A stretch of 64,000 nt of DNA from Pseudomonas sp. LS1212 (GTDB taxonomy: Bacteria; Pseudomonadota; Gammaproteobacteria; Pseudomonadales; Pseudomonadaceae): the NCBI RefSeq assembly GCF_024741815.1, contig NZ_CP102951.1:4850001-4914000 (forward strand), given 5' to 3'. Shown here piece after piece: positions 62,502 to 64,000 of the stretch. The notes under the pieces are model-generated. The model searched no databases, was not told the DNA's origin, and was given only the letters and a program-made list of their open reading frames with translations. The position numbers and the translations under genes were made by a program. Every line of letters begins with the position of its first letter. The first letter of the stretch is position 1.

Positions 62502-63725
62502 TCAGTCGCGGACGTAAATGATTTCCGGACCATCTTCGTCATCCACATCTTCTTCATCCCAATCATCATCGCCGATGTCATGGACCGACTTCACGCCGCT
62601 GCGACGCAAGGCACGTTGATCGTCCAGCGCCTGCAACTGGGCACGCGCCTCATCTTCGATGCGCTGGTCAAGATCGGACAGCTCTTCGGCATAGACAGGA
62701 TCATTGGCCAGGCGGTCGGCGCGATCTTCAAGGTAGCGCATGATGTCACGCCCCAGACGCTCGGTCCCCTCCTTGGCGATCGCCGAGATCACGTAGACCG
62801 GACCTTCCCATTCCAGGCGGTCGACGATTTCCTTGACCCGCTCTTCGTGCTCTTCTTCCAGGATCTGGTCGCACTTGTTCAGTACCAGCCAGCGATCACG
62901 CTCGGCCAGCGACGGGCTGAACTTGGTCAGTTCGCTGACGATGACTTCGGCGGCATCGGCTGCACTGCTTTCATCCAGCGGCGCCATGTCGACGAGGTGC
63001 AGCAGCAAACGGGTGCGCGACAAGTGCTTGAGGAAACGAATCCCCAGGCCCGCACCGTGCGAAGCACCTTCGATCAGGCCGGGAATGTCGGCGATGACGA
63101 AGCTCTTCCAGCGGTCGACGCTGACAACACCCAGGTTCGGCACCAGCGTGGTGAACGGGTAGTCCGCCACTTTCGGCTTGGCCGCCGACACCGAACGAAT
63201 GAAGGTACTTTTACCGGCATTCGGCAAGCCCAGCAGACCGACGTCGGCAAGCACTTTCATTTCCAGCTTCAGATCACGCTGCTCGCCCGGCTTGCCCGGC
63301 GTGGTTTGACGCGGCGCACGGTTGGTACTGGATTTGAAACGGGTGTTGCCCAGACCGTGCCAGCCACCATGGGCAACCAGCAGGCGCTGCCCAGCCTTGA
63401 CCAGGTCACCGATCACTTCCTGAGTGCTGGAGTCGATTACCGTGGTACCGACCGGCACGCGCAGAACCAGGTCTTCGCCCTTCTTGCCGGTGCAGTCGGT
63501 GCTGCCACCGTTGGAACCACGCTCAGCATCGAAGTGACGGGTGTAACGGTAGTCGACCAGGGTGTTGAGGTTTTCGTCGGCGACCATGTAGATCGAGCCG
63601 CCATCACCGCCATCACCGCCGTTCGGACCACCATTCTCAATGAATTTTTCCCGGCGAAAGCTCATGCAGCCGTTGCCGCCATCACCTGCTTTTACCCGGA
63701 TCGAAACTTCATCTACAAACTTCAT
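62502..63725 (-). CDS. obgE: GTPase ObgE (CgtA)
   Basis: A 407-residue essential GTPase acting in 50S assembly and stress control. The glycine-rich Obg fold (1-158, GDGGNGCMSFRREKFIENGG) precedes the G domain, with GLPNAGKST near residue 166, DIPGLIEGASHGAG near 213 and NKCDQI near 283. The C-terminal tail is strongly acidic (DDDWDEEDVDDEDG), as in other pseudomonad ObgE. It follows rpmA on the minus strand. Confidence 0.97.
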   Translation of the reverse strand: MKFVDEVSIRVKAGDGGNGCMSFRREKFIENGGPNGGDGGDGGSIYMVADENLNTLVDYRYTRHFDAERGSNGGSTDCTGKKGEDLVLRVPVGTTVIDSSTQEVIGDLVKAGQRLLVAHGGWHGLGNTRFKSSTNRAPRQTTPGKPGEQRDLKLEMKVLADVGLLGLPNAGKSTFIRSVSAAKPKVADYPFTTLVPNLGVVSVDRWKSFVIADIPGLIEGASHGAGLGIRFLKHLSRTRLLLHLVDMAPLDESSAADAAEVIVSELTKFSPSLAERDRWLVLNKCDQILEEEHEERVKEIVDRLEWEGPVYVISAIAKEGTERLGRDIMRYLEDRADRLANDPVYAEELSDLDQRIEDEARAQLQALDDQRALRRSGVKSVHDIGDDDWDEEDVDDEDGPEIIYVRD

Positions 63726-63874
63726 AAAAAACGCCTCTCGTCACACGACGAGCTGAAAAACACCAAGACATAAGGCTCTTGCAAAAATGAGCGCGGCGGC
63801 CCCAATCAACGACCGTAAAATCCAGCGCCGGCAGCCCATACAAACAGCTTTGCAAGAGACTCACCCCACAAACG
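63726..63874. other. obgE upstream region, no gene
   Basis: Between the rpmA terminator and obgE. No recognisable promoter or gene stands out. Confidence 0.4.
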
Positions 63875-63903
63875 AAAAAGCCCCGTCGCAAGACAGGGCT
63901 TCT
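63875..63903 (-). terminator. terminator of rpmA
   Basis: Imperfect stem AAGCCCCGTC / GACAGGGCTT with TTTTTC on the minus strand, 16 bases past the rpmA stop codon. Confidence 0.75.
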
Positions 63904-63918
63904 CCAGCGATCTCGCGA

Positions 63919-64000
63919 TTAAGCCGCGATTACGCTCACGTAACGACGACCGAAGGCGCCCTTTACTTCAAACTTGATCACGCCTTCGATTTTAGCGAAG
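63919..64000 (-). CDS. rpmA: 50S ribosomal protein L27, C-terminal end (partial)
   Basis: The last 27 codons read FAKIEGVIKFEVKGAFGRRY then VSVIAA before the TAA at 63919-63921. This is the family C-terminus (FAKxEGxVKFEVKG). The rest lies outside the window. The order rpmA-obgE-proB on the minus strand is the normal pseudomonad arrangement. Confidence 0.93.
   Translation of the reverse strand, partial: FAKIEGVIKFEVKGAFGRRYVSVIAA

Overview
The window comes from a Pseudomonas chromosome of the P. putida / P. fluorescens type. The protein families, the high GC content, several copies of the pseudomonad REP palindrome (core GCGGGCAAGCCCGC or GCTGGCAAGCCAGC) and the neighbourhoods (piuA-piuC-speC, ampE-ampD-nadC-tRNA-Thr-pilA, pilC-pilD-coaE-yacG, ileS-lspA-fkpB-ispH-fimT) all point there. 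Species cannot be fixed from the sequence alone. Almost every base is accounted for by core genes; accessory DNA sits in a few islands.

Layout. 1-1.7 kb: end of a probable amine-related gene group (oxidoreductase tail, cupin, putrescine-type binding protein). 1.8-3.4 kb: prfC. 3.4-4.4 kb: a HigB/HigA-like toxin-antitoxin pair between two 30-bp imperfect direct repeats. 4.8-5.9 kb: ornithine decarboxylase speC. 6-12.6 kb: iron uptake (Sel1 protein, piuC, the receptor piuA, the reductase piuB). 12.7-19.6 kb: fructose PTS (fruB-fruK-fruA) with its divergent regulator fruR. 19.6-27.3 kb: TatD, a chemoreceptor, ampE-ampD, a DUF1631 protein and nadC. 27.5-32.1 kb: accessory region beside tRNA-Thr with a DUF3077-type gene behind a long structured leader, a Fic gene split by an IS3-family element, and an anonymous stretch. 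32.2-35.1 kb: pilA, pilC, pilD, with pilB reduced to a tail fragment. 35.1-40.2 kb: coaE, yacG, small conserved genes, a truncation scar (VOC and LysR fragments) and ndh. 40.4-40.8 kb: four tRNA genes. 41-48.2 kb: clpB, pgeF, rluD, bamD, thiO. 48.3-51.9 kb: minor pilins (pilE, pilX, pilW, pilV, fimU, fimT). 51.9-59.8 kb: ispH, fkpB, lspA, ileS, ribF, murJ and rpsT. 60-64 kb: a low-GC acetyltransferase, creA, proB, obgE and the end of rpmA.

How the parts work together. The iron genes form one Fur-type uptake set: outer-membrane receptor, 2-oxoglutarate dioxygenase and membrane flavoprotein reductase. The fru genes make a complete phosphorelay from PEP to fructose plus 1-phosphofructokinase. 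AmpD and AmpE belong to muropeptide recycling. The pilus genes are split over two loci and are incomplete: the assembly ATPase pilB is gone from its usual place between pilA and pilC, and neither pilY1 nor the pilS-pilR regulators lie where P. aeruginosa has them, although pilins and the prepilin peptidase look intact.

The most unusual signal is the leader of the DUF3077-type gene (about 28116-28353). A middle segment is complementary to two separate segments, one upstream and one that runs into the ribosome-binding site, with the same two words in the same order. This is the architecture of an RNA switch controlling translation. Other points of interest are the exact reconstruction of the Fic gene, the direct repeats around the toxin-antitoxin pair, the pilB remnant and the VOC/LysR deletion scar.
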